DNA of 34,435 nt, from positions 1 to 34,435 of the forward strand of contig DHYS01000026.1 in the NCBI GenBank assembly GCA_002414185.1. The letters run 5' to 3'. Shown one piece after another: positions 10,096 through 23,754 of this stretch. Below the pieces are notes generated by a model. It was not told the origin of the DNA. It did no database searches and worked only from the letters and a program-made list of their open reading frames with translations. The translations under genes were made by a program, and so were the position numbers. This stretch comes from Patescibacteria group bacterium UBA5124 (lineage in GTDB: Bacteria; Patescibacteriota; Gracilibacteria; Absconditabacterales; Absconditicoccaceae). The stretch's first letter is position 1. Each line of letters opens with the position of its first letter.

Positions 10096-13000
10096 TTACT
10101 GTGCAAGAACATTTACCTTTACAGTTATCATAGCAATATCTTTTGATTGAAAGTCTTGAATAGTATAATTTACCTGTTGATTGATCATATCATAATGATA
10201 AATAGCTTTCAAAGACTGTGCATAATTTTTTGGAATATATAACAAACCATCTGGAGCTATATAGATAATACATTGTTTATCTATACCTTGAATACAGCTT
10301 CCATTAGTAAATTCACCAAAACTAGCATCAGTAAGATCTACTTTATCATAAAATGGTTTCTGCTGATATAAACTAATATCTACTAATTTTTCGGCAGGAA
10401 GACGAATAGAAAACAACGTAGAACTAGTAATCATATCCAAAACACGCACAACAGGTAATGATGATGAAAGATCCATAGTTACCTTATAACGATCTGCATA
10501 TGCAGGGAATATCTTTAATTCTCCAGAAGGAGAAAGAGATCCAACCTGATTACTTGAAGAATCATACAAACCAACCATATTTCCTATACTAAATACAGAA
10601 CCAGTGACGATAGTTTGTTTTGGACCAACCCAAAATCATCCATAACTATTTGAAAGAGAGCCGGTAATTTCCAACCATTTATTATTTCTTAATCTTTGGA
10701 AAACAACCATACCTTCATCAATATCATGAGACAATTCTGAAACCAATTGTCCAGAAGATTCTGATATTTGAACAAAATCTTTCATAGTAATTTCTGGAGT
10801 TTCTATAGACAAAGTCACAGGAGTTAATTGTTTATTTCAATTAAAATCCATAGCTCAAAAAATCAAGTCCAATGTAGTATTTCATGTAAAATACAATCAT
10901 GAAAGATAAATATTTCATGTTTGCTGATTTCAAGTACTATAAGCAAGAACGGTATCTTCTCGCTGTATCCACATTTGAGATACCGCTACATTATCTTTCC
11001 AATCAGCATTAAGTGTATAATAGGTACCAACATATCACACATGAGTAGATCACGTACTAACAACTTCTGATGTTTTAGGTCTTTGAAGAGTAATCTCAGG
11101 CTCTGGTCCAACAGTATCAGCTATCAATTGTCTTCAAGCAACTATTTGATTTGACCATGAAGATCCTAAAATATATTTTTGTTGATCACTAGTTCATAAA
11201 TTATGCAAAGTAGCTATTTGTGCATATTGCCAATTTCTAGGTATTTCTTGTAATGAAAGCGATATATTTTCTTGAGTAGGATCATAATATTTTACAGCCA
11301 AAATCAATCAAGAATATAGTCATCCAGAAAGGAAATCAGAAACTAATCTTTCTTTATCACCATTCTTTCATTTATAATAATATCTTTCCCCAAGATAAAG
11401 ACTAGCTCCTGTATACTCCGTATCCAAAGGAAGCATAAGGATATATCTTTTATTTAGGAATTCATCATCAAGAAAATTAAACGGCTGATCTTTGTCATTA
11501 TATGTATCTATTCTATGATTTAGTTTTACAAGATATCCAGCAGACTCTTCTCACAATGACTCATTAGATGTCCAAGAATATTGAATTGAATCAAAATCCT
11601 GTCATGTTATTTTAAAATTCTTTACTTCTTGAACAGGACGAACCAATCTAATCTCTGTATCACCAAAAGAAACATATCATTCATCATCAGGATATACTTG
11701 ATCTAATAATTGATCATAACTATCTATATACCAAGATGAAGAAAATAGACTAGAAGAATCATAATCATAATACTTGGTATATACATTAGGTTTTGAATTT
11801 TCATAGATACTTTTTTGTTTTCCATATTTTACATAAATACTATGAGCATCCCACATAAGTACATCAAGATATCCATCACGATTAAGATCCATAGTTCATC
11901 ATTTCTTATCTTTTAGAGGAGGAAGTACTTTATAATTATCTGAAATCTTACTAATATAATCATCAGATCTTACAACATTTATCATAGTAGATCATGTATC
12001 ATGATATTTTTCTACAAAGATACCCTTCACATACGAAGAAATATCAGCCGCAGTAGTAGTAGAAGTCGATGACGTTGAAGACGTAGTAGTTGAATTAGCT
12101 GCCAATAACTTATTTTTTAATTCTACAGAACTTGTAATATTTGAAGAATCCGGAGATAGTACATGAGGAATTCAACAAGAATCATATGCCACACTATCCA
12201 ATCACAAACGATTATACGCAGTATCTATTTTAGATCTCACATTTTGCAAATAAGAAGTAGCTTTATTATAGGTAACTGTATCCATTTGCAATTGACTTGG
12301 TGTAGATGATTTCAATGTGTTAAGATAACTAGTAACTAAAGTAGAATTTGTATCCAAATATGCCTTTGTAGGAGAATCTTGACTAGCAATAAGTTTCTTA
12401 GTAGATTCATTTGCTACAAAAAGAGGTGTTTTGAAGGTTATATCAATATCTTTATCACTAACCAAAGCTACATCATTATGTTCGATGCTAGCCAAAAATT
12501 TAGGATATTGCTTAATTGTTTTAGCTAGTTTTCTTATTTCACTTTGTTTTTCCTGTAATACTGACTGAATTTGTTTCTCTGTTTCAAGCAAAACTTCAGT
12601 AGCAGGTTCTATAGAGGCTGAAGTTTTTATTGTAGTATCCAATATACGAAGCTGATCCAATATTTTACTATCTGTAGTATTCTTTTTGAAATATGCTATT
12701 CCATTCAAAAGTTTTTTTTGTGCAGTTGCATATTCTATGGTAGATGTAAGTGTATTAGCTCACAAGAAATCAAGATCTAAATCTAAATTAAATGTCGGTG
12801 TAACATTTATATCTATATCTTTAAGATTTCCTTGTATATTATCATCAACCCATTTAGTGGCTGCTGAACTTTCCTGAGAAATCCACGTATTTGATACATT
12901 TTCTACACTACTAGATAAATTATTTACTGTTGAAGCTATCTGATCCAAGAAACTATAAAACCCATCAAAACTCATTTTAAATTGCACATACGAATCTAGT

Positions 13001-16000
13001 TTCATATCAAATCATTGCAATGGAGGATCTTTTTTCCAAGAAGTTGTCTTATTGAAGAAATCAAAGAAAGGTACATCTCGAGTTCTTTGAGTTAATTGCT
13101 CTACTTTTGCTTTCACTCACTTTTCTGCTACCAAACCAATTCCTTGTTTTAATATACAGAAAATATTTGCTATTGTCTTAGCAATATCAAGAGTCACACT
13201 AATATCTGGTATAATGTTTGGTATCTTTGGAGCAGGTGGAAGTATTGGTAATTTCAGATCCACTTTTGGTATAAATGATGGTAATTCTGGTAATGTAGGA
13301 GGTTCTGGAAGAAGTGGAATATCAGGCAAACTAAGACTTCCTAATCATAAATCCAAATTAAGATTTAAACCAAGATTTATATTAATATTTGGAGGACTTG
13401 GTATATTCGGAAGCTGAGGAAGTGTTATATTTACAGGCACAAAATGGAACTTAGGAAGTTCTAAACTAATTCATAAATCTATATGAGATAGATCAATATA
13501 AATATTTGGTATCTTAAATGGTGGTATAGCGAGAATCGGTATCGTTGGAGACAAAAATGATAGACTACAAGAATATGACCCATAGTTATCTTTTGAACAT
13601 TTACCACATTTTTGAGTTCGATTTATTGAGAAGTCTATAAGCACTTGCCAAGTTTTTATAGCTGATATAATAAGCACAAGAGCATCCACATATTTAGAAT
13701 AAATTCTTGCATTTACTTTCATCCAATTCATAAGAACAAAAACTGTATTAGACAACAAACTAGATACATCAGTCATAAAGGTATCTACAAAATGCATCCA
13801 TTCATAAAGTTGAGTTGGAAACTCTTTATATTTTTCTAATGTTATAATATTTTGTTGTACACTACTAACCAATTTAGAACTATCTGCAAAAAATTTCAAG
13901 AAATTATCCAATCAACCAACAAAATTAGTACAAGAAGAAAGTAAAGTAATATTTTCTTTTGTTATATCTAAGAGTTGTTTTTCTTCTTCTGTTAGTTCTG
14001 TTGTAACTTGTTTATTAGTCAATGTTTTCTTTATCCAATAAGCTTTAGACAATCATATTACCCTCTTACCAACAAAGGTAAAATTAGATTTTGTATTAGC
14101 CCACAATTCTACCGCATCTTCTGTTAATGAAGGTATTTTTGGAGTTCAATCATTTATTATTTGTTGATAGAATATTTTTTCTTTTTCTACAATAGCCAAA
14201 AGCTTATCTTTTTCTTCTTTATCTGCATCAGATTGATTAATTAAAGATTTTTCCAAATCTTGATATTTCAGAAAGTTTTGAGCATCAGAAGCCGACAAAG
14301 AACCACAAACAGCCATTATTTCATTGATAGCTTCTATCCATTGTTTCAATACCTTTGTCTGATTTTTAAGCCATCACTTCATATAACTAATATAGCTCAA
14401 AATATTTTCAGAAGAAATCATAGGTACTTTTATATTTACATCTCTACTATGAAGATCCAACAATGGTATCTGTTGAAACATATCTTCTAAAGTTTCAAAT
14501 GGATTATTTACCGTATTAGTTAAATTATTATATGCTTGTCTAGAAGTTACTGCTTTCAATTTTTGAATACCTTTAAGTCCTGTAGCATCTACTTGATTCT
14601 CTTTATTTGTAGAAGAAATCTCTGCAGATGATTCATTCCAAGAAATCTGATCCCATCACTGAGTTAATTGAGTCACATCAGGCAAAGTAATACCAACCGT
14701 CATCTTAGTCAGATTATTGATCATATATTTTATTTGCCTACCAAACCATTCCTGCATAAGTGATTTTATAAGTCATTTTACATTTGAACCAAGTATCTTA
14801 AGACTAATTGGAGATCATCAAGAAAATTTAAATGGCTCAAAAGAGAAATCATCATAAGTACGTGAAGTAGATGACGAAGATGTAGATTTTTTAGTAGGTT
14901 TATCATTAAATGAAATATTACCCATTCCCAATAAATTACCCTGAACAGCATTAGAATAATAGGTACTATTAGATCATTTTGAACTAATTATAAAAGGAGA
15001 TTCTGTCGTTTCCACCCAAGAATTTGAAACACTTGCACGACCTATCGAAGTAGGATTAGTACATTCTCCATTTTCCGCCAAATTAGTCATCCAACTATCT
15101 AATTCCTCTGTAGCTGGCTCACCATCCGTACCATTAGAACTACCACAACTTCATTTATACAAAGGAATAGCTGTTACTACACAGTTTCCTCCAAGATCTC
15201 TAAATGGTTGCGGTATTTTAGTAGCAACTTGATATGGACCAAAACACATAGCAACTCCAAGCTGCATTGTCAATGTTGGAGCCAAATACATTCTTATCTG
15301 AGATGGATATGTTCAACCTCATGGAGGCAAACCTGGAGTTATACCAAACCCATCTGTTCAAGGATAATTTTGGAGAACAATAGGCACAAAGCTAGAACCA
15401 ATCATAGGTATTGGACCAATAGGAGTAGTAATGGTTCCAGGGAAATAAAGAACCGGCACTCCACCTCACAACTTACTATTCAACATAGTAAATAAAGGCG
15501 TAAGCGGATTTGGAGGGGTTGGAGTACATCCAAACAAATGATATTTACCAGGAGCTAAGAAGGCTTGATTAAACGGAATTAGATTAAATGGAGATGGTGG
15601 CTGACATCATCACTTACCTAGTTTAAATCACTGACAAAGCTTATTTGCAAGTTCTTCCATTTTTTGTTGCACAGGAAGTAATGCATTATCTAATGCTGTA
15701 GAATTAATACTAAAATTTCCTAGACTTGAATCAGAAAACAAATTAGAAACATTCCAACTTTCAAATATACTACTCATACCAGGAATACTAGACAACTGAC
15801 TTTTAATATCATCTGTTTGTTGTTGAGCAATTTTAGCACAATCCGATTTTATCTTACTTTTTATCTTTTTCTTAATTTTCTTTTCAAATAAAAATTGAGG
15901 TTTAAGAGTAGAAAGAAATCTTAATGATGCTGACATACTACCATACGAGTTATTAGAAAACAATGTATTAACCTTAGCATCTATAGCTTCTTCTGTACAC

Positions 16001-19000
16001 TGATCCATTGCTGAAGAATCAGTCTTTGGAATTACACTAGTAATCAAATCTTCTCCTGATTGAGTTCCTTGATCCATATAAGAATTTAATCTTTCTTGAA
16101 TATTATCAAAAACCTCATCATATGATTTATGAGCATCAGATGGCGTATTAAAGAAAACTCGTCTATATTTTTTACAGCTATCAGCTGGAGACACCAAAAT
16201 ATCAAGATATTCATCTTGTTTTATTTTATTTTTACTATCAACTAATTGTTCATCTTTCACCTTAATACTTACCAATGGTCATCATGTATATGTAGCTTCA
16301 TAAGACAATGTTAAACTAGCATTTTTAGCAAGATACATATTATCCGCAAAAAATTGCTGATCATCATCTACATTCCAATCAATATTATCAAGATCATAAG
16401 TTCCATTTTCTACTTTTAGACTAGTAATATGATTAGATTCATCAACATCTATTTGCCAAGGTCAAGAAATAGTCTCTATATACGTAAGATATGTAGGAAC
16501 AAAAGATTTCAACGTAATAGTAATTTTTACAGTATCTCAACTATTCAATGATCACCCATTAATATCAGTATATTTTTTATATGCAGTAATTTCCTTATTT
16601 CCTGAAAGGTTAATAATCTCTCTATATCCTATATCTTCTATCGTTTTAGAAGATTCATATGCGGGTAAAATCTGTAAAGGACTTGAAACATATTCATTTT
16701 GTATAGATTCATACGCAGCCGTATACATATAACTAGAAAGATCTCATACCATAGACCCAATATTAGAGCTTGTCATTTTATCTCCAGCAAGACTAGACAA
16801 AAATGAAGGAACATCACTCTCTGCCACATCTCCTGTAGATTCTGTTTCTTCCGCTGCTTCTTCATCCGGCATATATCGTCATTGGAGATGGATCATACTG
16901 CTATCCTGCACATATTGATCTCCATCTACTACCACTCCAAAATTTTTCACCAATTTTATATTATTCTTTTGTCTAAGATACCAATCTTCATCACAGGTAT
17001 AGAGCAACGTTGAAATATAATTTCCACGTCATTGACTATCTTTTCCTCCATAAAATATTTTAATATCTCCTACACTATCATTTGTAACAACATCAATATT
17101 TCCATCTTTATCCATATCTTCAAAATAGACTTGCTGTACTCAAGAAATATGATCAGGATCTGAAGATATTGTTCCATCAGGAGCATTAGTATTTAGACAA
17201 ACTAATTTTCCATCCACATCAAATATTCAATTCTGATTTTGATATACTTTTAGTTGCTCCGATGATGTTCGAATCAATAAATCCACAAAACCATTTCCAT
17301 CAGCATCTCCAACCATTACATCTTTGATACCATCCGCTAAATGAAGAAGATCTTGAAGATTTTTATATGGTTCTGTTCATCCATAATTTTTTAACAATTT
17401 AACAGTACCATCAGAGAAAACTACTACAATATCTTGTAGTCCATCATTATTAAAATCAGTATTTAACACTTTAAAAATACTCTTACCTGGCTCAGAATAA
17501 ATCTGATCACCAATACCAGTATCCAGTCCAACGCTACTTACTTCTGGATTATTGCTTCATCTCTTAAGTAATGGATCTCCATAATTTATCAAGAAAGATG
17601 ATGCATAAGGAACGGTTGATTCTCCTACCGACTGTCCATCTCACCACAAGGTAATATTTTTGAAATTATTAGTAAATCAGATTCATAATTCATACGAATT
17701 ACTATCTTCTATAGATTCATATCATTGTTTTTCATATTCAGATTGAGTATCATAAATTCAAATACCCGTTTCTCCATTAGTTGATCATTCTGCAAATACT
17801 TGCTGATAACCATACTGAATAGTATCTATCAAAGATACTTCAATATCTTCCACAACAATATCATTTCTCACAAATACTAGTGTACCAAGAGTAGTTCCAT
17901 TAAAACTAACTTCCCAAAATGTATATCATTTAACCATTTCTTCTGATATACTAGCATTCAATCATGGATTCCAAAGTCATTGTTTAAGATCAATAAGTGT
18001 TTCTCAACTATACACCAATGAAGTATCTTGAACTTGTAATCCTGTTGTTATCGAAACGTCTGCAAAGAAAATAAATTCAGAATTTTTTGTTTTTTCAGCT
18101 GAAGAAATCAAATCAGATTCACTTTCTACTTGCTGAAGTTTCATATCTTTACTAGATCAAACTCCAAGTAAAGCTTCTCATGGAATCTGTATAACTACTC
18201 GATCATTATCTATAGCCAAAGATACATTTTTTTCTGTCAAATTTTTAACCTGTCATCTTGGAGTAACTACTACATCTATCTTTTTAAGTTTAGTAGGATC
18301 TGACATCATAGTTGTAACTGCTAACAGTTTCTCCGATTGAGAAATCAAACGAGAAATATATCAACTATCATCTCAGTAAAGATTTCCCCAATCCATACCA
18401 AAAAGATTCAAATACAAAACATTTAAGTTATTTTCTGGAAGATATTTATCTTGTACAGAAAGTGACTGATATCATGGAGATTGACTATCCAAAGCAATCC
18501 CATCCAATAAAGCATAAAGATATGCTGTACCTCCAGGTTGTTTAGTAGTCATAGAAAACGTAGAATACCCATTATTTACAGAAATCACCTTTGAATCAAA
18601 ATCGATAGGTCACATAGCTCACAATTTAACCTTAGTTGTATCGGAAATAGTATTTCCCCATTCATCAGTAATATGAATTGTACCCGTAAAAGCTTTCTTA
18701 ACCCCTAAAGATTTTTTATTTACCTGTAAATCTACATAATAAGCAGATCATCACTTAATATGAATAGGAATAATCACCGGATCTAATCATTCGATTTGAA
18801 TAACTATTTCATCATCTCCAACAGTATACGTTGGCATCAAATGTACAGCTAATACTTTCTTATCCTTATCTATATAGAAAGATCTTGCACTCTTAAATAC
18901 TCAAGACAAAATAACACCCGGAGTAACAAGAGATTTTTTAGTTGAAATTACAGCAGGACTACTCAAAAGAGTTCCATCTACCCCTTTAAGCTCTAAATAA

Positions 19001-22000
19001 ATAACAGGAAGTGTTGAATAAGTAGAATCAAATCCTGTAAGCGAATAATCTATATCCTTAAGAAGTTTATTGTTTGCATAAAGGGTTGTTGAAGAAGAAA
19101 CAACTTTGAGAGATGCTGGTTGTACATAAATTTTTTGTGTTTGAGTAATACCTCATCCAGACAATTGTACAGTAATCAATTTAGGAGAAGTAACTTGAGG
19201 AGCCTGATATATCAATGTAGTAGCATCAAAACTACTAAATTCTTGACTCACCGGTCACAATGGAGAAGTTCCTTGAAAAACCCCATCTCCTGTAGCCACA
19301 GAAACACGGAATAAATCCAAAGATTCTTTCAACAATTGATCTTGAGCATCATAAGCTGAAAACGTTATAGGCATGGAAGATCCAGCTATCATATTTGTAG
19401 CAGGAACATTGAAAACAACTTTCTTTACGGTAAATGGATTAGGAATCTCTGTTGAAGATTCTCAAAGCGTCATACCCCAATATTCCGACAAACTACCAGA
19501 AAAGCTAGCACCTCACGCCACAGTTTTCTGAGATTCACTAAACGAAGACTGCCAGTTACTAAACTGAGTATCTAATGATTTTAAGAAATCTTCAGGAGAT
19601 GGTCAAACTTCAAAAGAAAGAGAAAATTTAGCAGAACTAGGTATCTTAGACCACCAACACTTAAGTGCAGTAATCCATGGCATTTTTCCTTTTCCTTCTT
19701 TTTCATTCAAATCAAATAATAATGCACTATATGATGAATCTAATCCACAATCAGCAGTTGTCTTTGAATATGTTGGATCTCCTGCCAACAAAGGATCTTC
19801 CTGAAAAGTATTTGGCCTTGTTTTTGCAGCTTCTTGACGATCCTTTATAGAAGATATAAAATCTGGCATTCAAGACATTGCTATATAATCAGCACCATCA
19901 GAATTTATATAAGCAACCTCATATCACGTAGCATTATAACTAGGACTAACAACATTTCACCAATCAGCATGCTGACTTAAATATCCAGAAACCACATAAG
20001 CTATTTTTTTACTAAGATCAAAATTTGATCTTATAGCAGAAAGATCTTGATCTACATATTGTTGTTGTTTTCTAGAATACGTTGGAAGATTTTTATAATA
20101 CAATAATTCTGCAAGATTAGAAATATTTGTATCCCCAAGCAATTTTACAAAATAATCATCATCCAGATATTTTTGAGTACGATTATTCGGTGTTGCTAAA
20201 GAAATTTTATCTAAGAAATCAAAAGCTGACTTATTTGTTTGATAATAGGTAGCACTCTTGGTATATTGTGTTTTCAAGATAGTATTATATTCTTTGGATT
20301 TTGAAATAAGATAATCACGGATTGCTTGATTTATCTCTGGGATAGTTTTTAACGTAAGGACTTTATTTTGTTGAGTATATACAGCGACTTCATAAAGATT
20401 TGGATAAACAAAGGTAACCACATCTCACCCAACTCCTTTAAAAGTAATATTTCTCGGAGAATCTATTGGTCTATCAGGAGTTGTCTGAGTAAGTCAATCC
20501 TTATGAACAGGTGCCGGCACAACATTAACCTGAGGAATATTTGATTTTATATAAAGAGCAACAAGATTCATCTGGGTAATTCATTCACTACTCGAACTAA
20601 ACGTAATAGATGAATCATTAAAAGGGTTTCATTTAGATCAATTCTCACCAATTTCTTGATTACCAAGATCAGATATTTGTGTTTTATAAGAACTTAACGT
20701 AGTAATCAAAGCATCTATTTTATCACAAACAGTTTTATAGGTATTAGCACACCCTATAGCATTATTAGTACCATCCTTTTGTGCATTATTTAATTCAGAT
20801 TTTTTAGTAGTAAGAGCTGTAGTATTATAAGAAAAGCCATTAACTGAATTATATAAGGATAATAATGCATCATATTTACCATCTAAAGCAAGATAAGAAG
20901 TTTTTATAGAAAATATAGTAGTAGCTATAGTAGATTTCCATCAAGACAAAAATTTAGTTCATGTTCCATTGATAGCATCCATTTCTGTCATATATTCAAA
21001 ATATCCAGAAAGAGTTCCTGCAGAAGATGTAAGAAATCATTCATCTGCAGTATTATAAAATTCATCAACACCATCCAACACATTTTCTATATATCCAGAA
21101 AGAATATCTTGTTTACCAGCAGAAATAGCATCTACAGCACTAGAAAGAAGAGAAACTCATGAAGCTACAGGAATATTTACAAATGTTGATATATCTTGAT
21201 TAATTCAAGTTTGAAATAATGCTATGTTAGCAAATGCAGAACTTGATCCAGTAGAAACAGACAAAATTTGATTATATACATCATCCAACTCTGTCTGAAT
21301 AAATGTATAATATTTTAGAAATCTTCCTCTACCAACATATGGACTATCATCATATCCATTGATTTGATCTGCAGTAGGAGAGACATTCTTTACTCTAGAA
21401 TCCATCAATGCATACGTATATGATTTAGTTTCTGTTTTAGATCAACACTTTCATCACTTAGAGCTTCCCACTACAATATCTACAGGATTAGTTCATCATT
21501 TCACTTTGATAAAATATGTATATGGATGATTTGAAACACCTCTATAATCTACAAGTCACTTATACACAGTAAGGAAATCAAATCATGAATAAGTTTTTTT
21601 CACTTTATTTCCTTGAAATTCATACCAACCACCAGAAGCATATGTATACACCTCAGTACCATAAAGTCATGACATTTCTGAAGCAGATGCTCCATATTTT
21701 ACATATTTAGGATATTCTAATGATCAATAGATATCTTGTGTTTTTATCAATGACGCATATTTTTCCAAAGATTTAATAGAATTAGCTTCTGGTTGTGAAG
21801 CAGTAATAGCTTTAGATCCTCAAATATCATAGACAGCAAGTTGAGCATTCGTATAATCATAATTTGGCAAAATATATTGCTGAGGATCTAATGTTAATCC
21901 TACACTATCAAGATTTATAGGAGAGGCACCTCACCAAATTCTTATAGCAAAATCTTGAGGACTTTCTGTTTCCTCTTCATTTCTATACTCTGTTTTCATT

Positions 22001-23580
22001 TTTCTACAAAAAAGCTTTATTCAGAAAATCTTAAACCATTTACTACAATATTTTTCTCTATATACAGGCTTCTTTTGATCTTCATACACAGCATTTTCAG
22101 CAGCAGCGGCATAAAGATTATATCATCTATTAGCCTCAACCTGAGTAGAAAAAACATGATAACTTGCCCCAAGTGATCTCGTATATACTCATGTATAATC
22201 ATAAAAATTATCATCATCAATCAACACTCCAGAAAGTGTATCTACATTTCTGTACGTTCATCTATAAATACTCATTTCTTGAGCAGGCTGATCTCCAAAC
22301 AAAAGATCACTAGTAGTTTGTCAAAAATAATAGTTTTCATAGACATCGTTATTTAGTGTTCTACAATATCTTTTTCGTCTATACTTATCATTTTTATAAT
22401 TTTGATAAGCATATTGTGACAATACCGGTACAGACATATACCATTTATTCGTTTGAATTTGTTCATCTAAAGCACCTTCCAACTGATCATTAAAAGACAC
22501 CAACAACGAAGAAACTCAATTTGTTATATCTCCTATTGATAAAGTATCCTTGATTACAAGTTTCTGAAGATGAGAATCCATATTATCTATCAATTCACCA
22601 CTACCATTTACTTTATACCATCTAGATGCTGCCTGAATATTGTCTCTAATTCTTGATAAGAAAACTCCTGGATAAAGATTATCATACGTTTTCATAAGTT
22701 CTTTCATAACCGTCAGAATCATAGAAGTAGGCACCTTTGAACTACCCAAATCATCAAAAGATGTTGTTTTTGAAGTATCTGATTTAGTAGTCAATCATGA
22801 AGCTAAATCAGCAATCTTACTATTTTGTACATCTTTAAAATAATCAAGCATTACATTAGTAAATCTATGATATCATACATCTTCAGAGAAAACAAAATTA
22901 TTTATATAATAATCCAAAGTATCTGTAGAAAAACTTTGCTTCATTCATACAAAATCATCATACCAAATACCTGTAGATACAAAAGTAGTAGGAGATTTTA
23001 GATATGTTCTTAATTTAGAAAAAAAAGAAAGATATTTATTAGTATCAGTACCAAAATTAATCATTCAATGCCATATTTCAGGCTGACCATTTGGATTATC
23101 ATTATACACAAAATATTGTTGATTTGCATCATACACAAATTGTTGATCCTCAAAATCTACATACGGATAAATACTAGGATAAATATATCCATCCCATTGA
23201 ACCACAGGAAGCGGAATATCTCCAAGCAAAACAACTCACAAAAGATCAGAAGTAGTTCACTTTTCTCCATCAAAATACATATTTTCAAGCATCTTAGTTA
23301 TTTCATTTGCACGAAAATTTTTTGTAGTAATCGGTAATATTATAGCTTTACTATCAGAAATTTGATTTTGAATATATTCAGTAGCATACCACTCTACATC
23401 AGATTTAAGATTTTGATAAATATCTTTATCTACAATCACCGCTACCAAATGAGTTCTTTTTTGAACAGATTCCGTAGTTATAGAGCCAGCATCCACAAAA
23501 AACCAGCTTTGCATAAAATATGAAAGCACATAGATGATTAAGAGAAACCAAATTGAATATTTTTTATCAAAAAAACTCAT
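10096..23580 (-). CDS. Giant exported surface-type protein, 4494 aa, FG-GAP/Ig-like domains
   Basis: One open frame of 4495 codons; I checked the stretches between UGA-bounded segments triplet by triplet and found no TAA or TAG. About 120 UGA codons (hand count) must be read as Gly. Residues ~10-28 are a signal peptide or anchor. Residues ~40-190 have an alpha/beta pattern with VVLLGDIPLPVV (~116) and PEIWHGMI (~167) that recalls the gingipain (C25) fold, but without visible catalytic His/Cys. An Ig/invasin-like region lies near 1380-1500. Three FG-GAP/VCBS-like Ca-binding motifs occur near 2040-2160 (DFNNDGLQD, DADGNGFVD, DMDKDGNID) and a fourth near 3900 (DLNRDGYLD). There is a Lys-rich stretch near 2565, a Pro/Leu/Asn-rich segment at ~3360-3490, a Ser/Thr linker near 3830, an FnIII-like domain at ~3970-4030 and a final Ig-like region. 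No C-terminal anchor or sorting signal is obvious. Probably an adhesin or surface fibre; function inferred. Confidence 0.85.
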
Positions 23581-23680
23581 ACACTTTTCAGGTATAAAAA
23601 TCTTGGAAACAATACGAAAAGACTATATAAATTCACAAACAAAAAGAAATAAAAAATCAGATTTTCCCTTCATTTTCAAA

Positions 23681-23706
23681 TTGACAATCACCATTAAATA
23701 TATACT
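23681..23706 (+). promoter_or_regulatory. Candidate promoter of rarA (imperfect spacing)
   Basis: A perfect TTGACA is followed after only 14 bases by TATACT, which is 47 bases before the rarA start. The hexamers are good but the spacing is shorter than the usual 16-18, so it may be weak or need an activator, or the true -10 lies elsewhere. The TATACT is part of an imperfect palindrome (TATACTTTCAAGGTATA, 23701-23717). Confidence 0.3.
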
Positions 23707-23724
23707 TTCAAGGTATATTCAGAA

Positions 23725-23754
23725 ATTATACAACTTTAACTAGATATTTTACAA
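23725..23754 (-). promoter_or_regulatory. Candidate promoter of the giant-protein unit
   Basis: On the minus strand, TTGTAA, an 18-base spacer and a perfect TATAAT. It would give a leader of about 140 bases before the giant gene's ATG and overlaps the first base of rarA. The whole divergent region 23581-23753 is otherwise AT-rich and non-coding. Inferred from consensus only. Confidence 0.35.

Noticed and set aside
13214..13417. Open + strand frame of 67 codons with GG/SG repeats
   Set aside because: Opposite-strand shadow of the Pro-rich segment of the giant gene; composition mirrors the codons for Pro and Leu.
10096..23580. Interpretation as a series of about 15 small genes or a giant pseudogene broken by stops
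   Set aside because: Every break is TGA, all in one frame, and no TAA or TAG occurs; the same pattern affects essential genes such as secA and holA.
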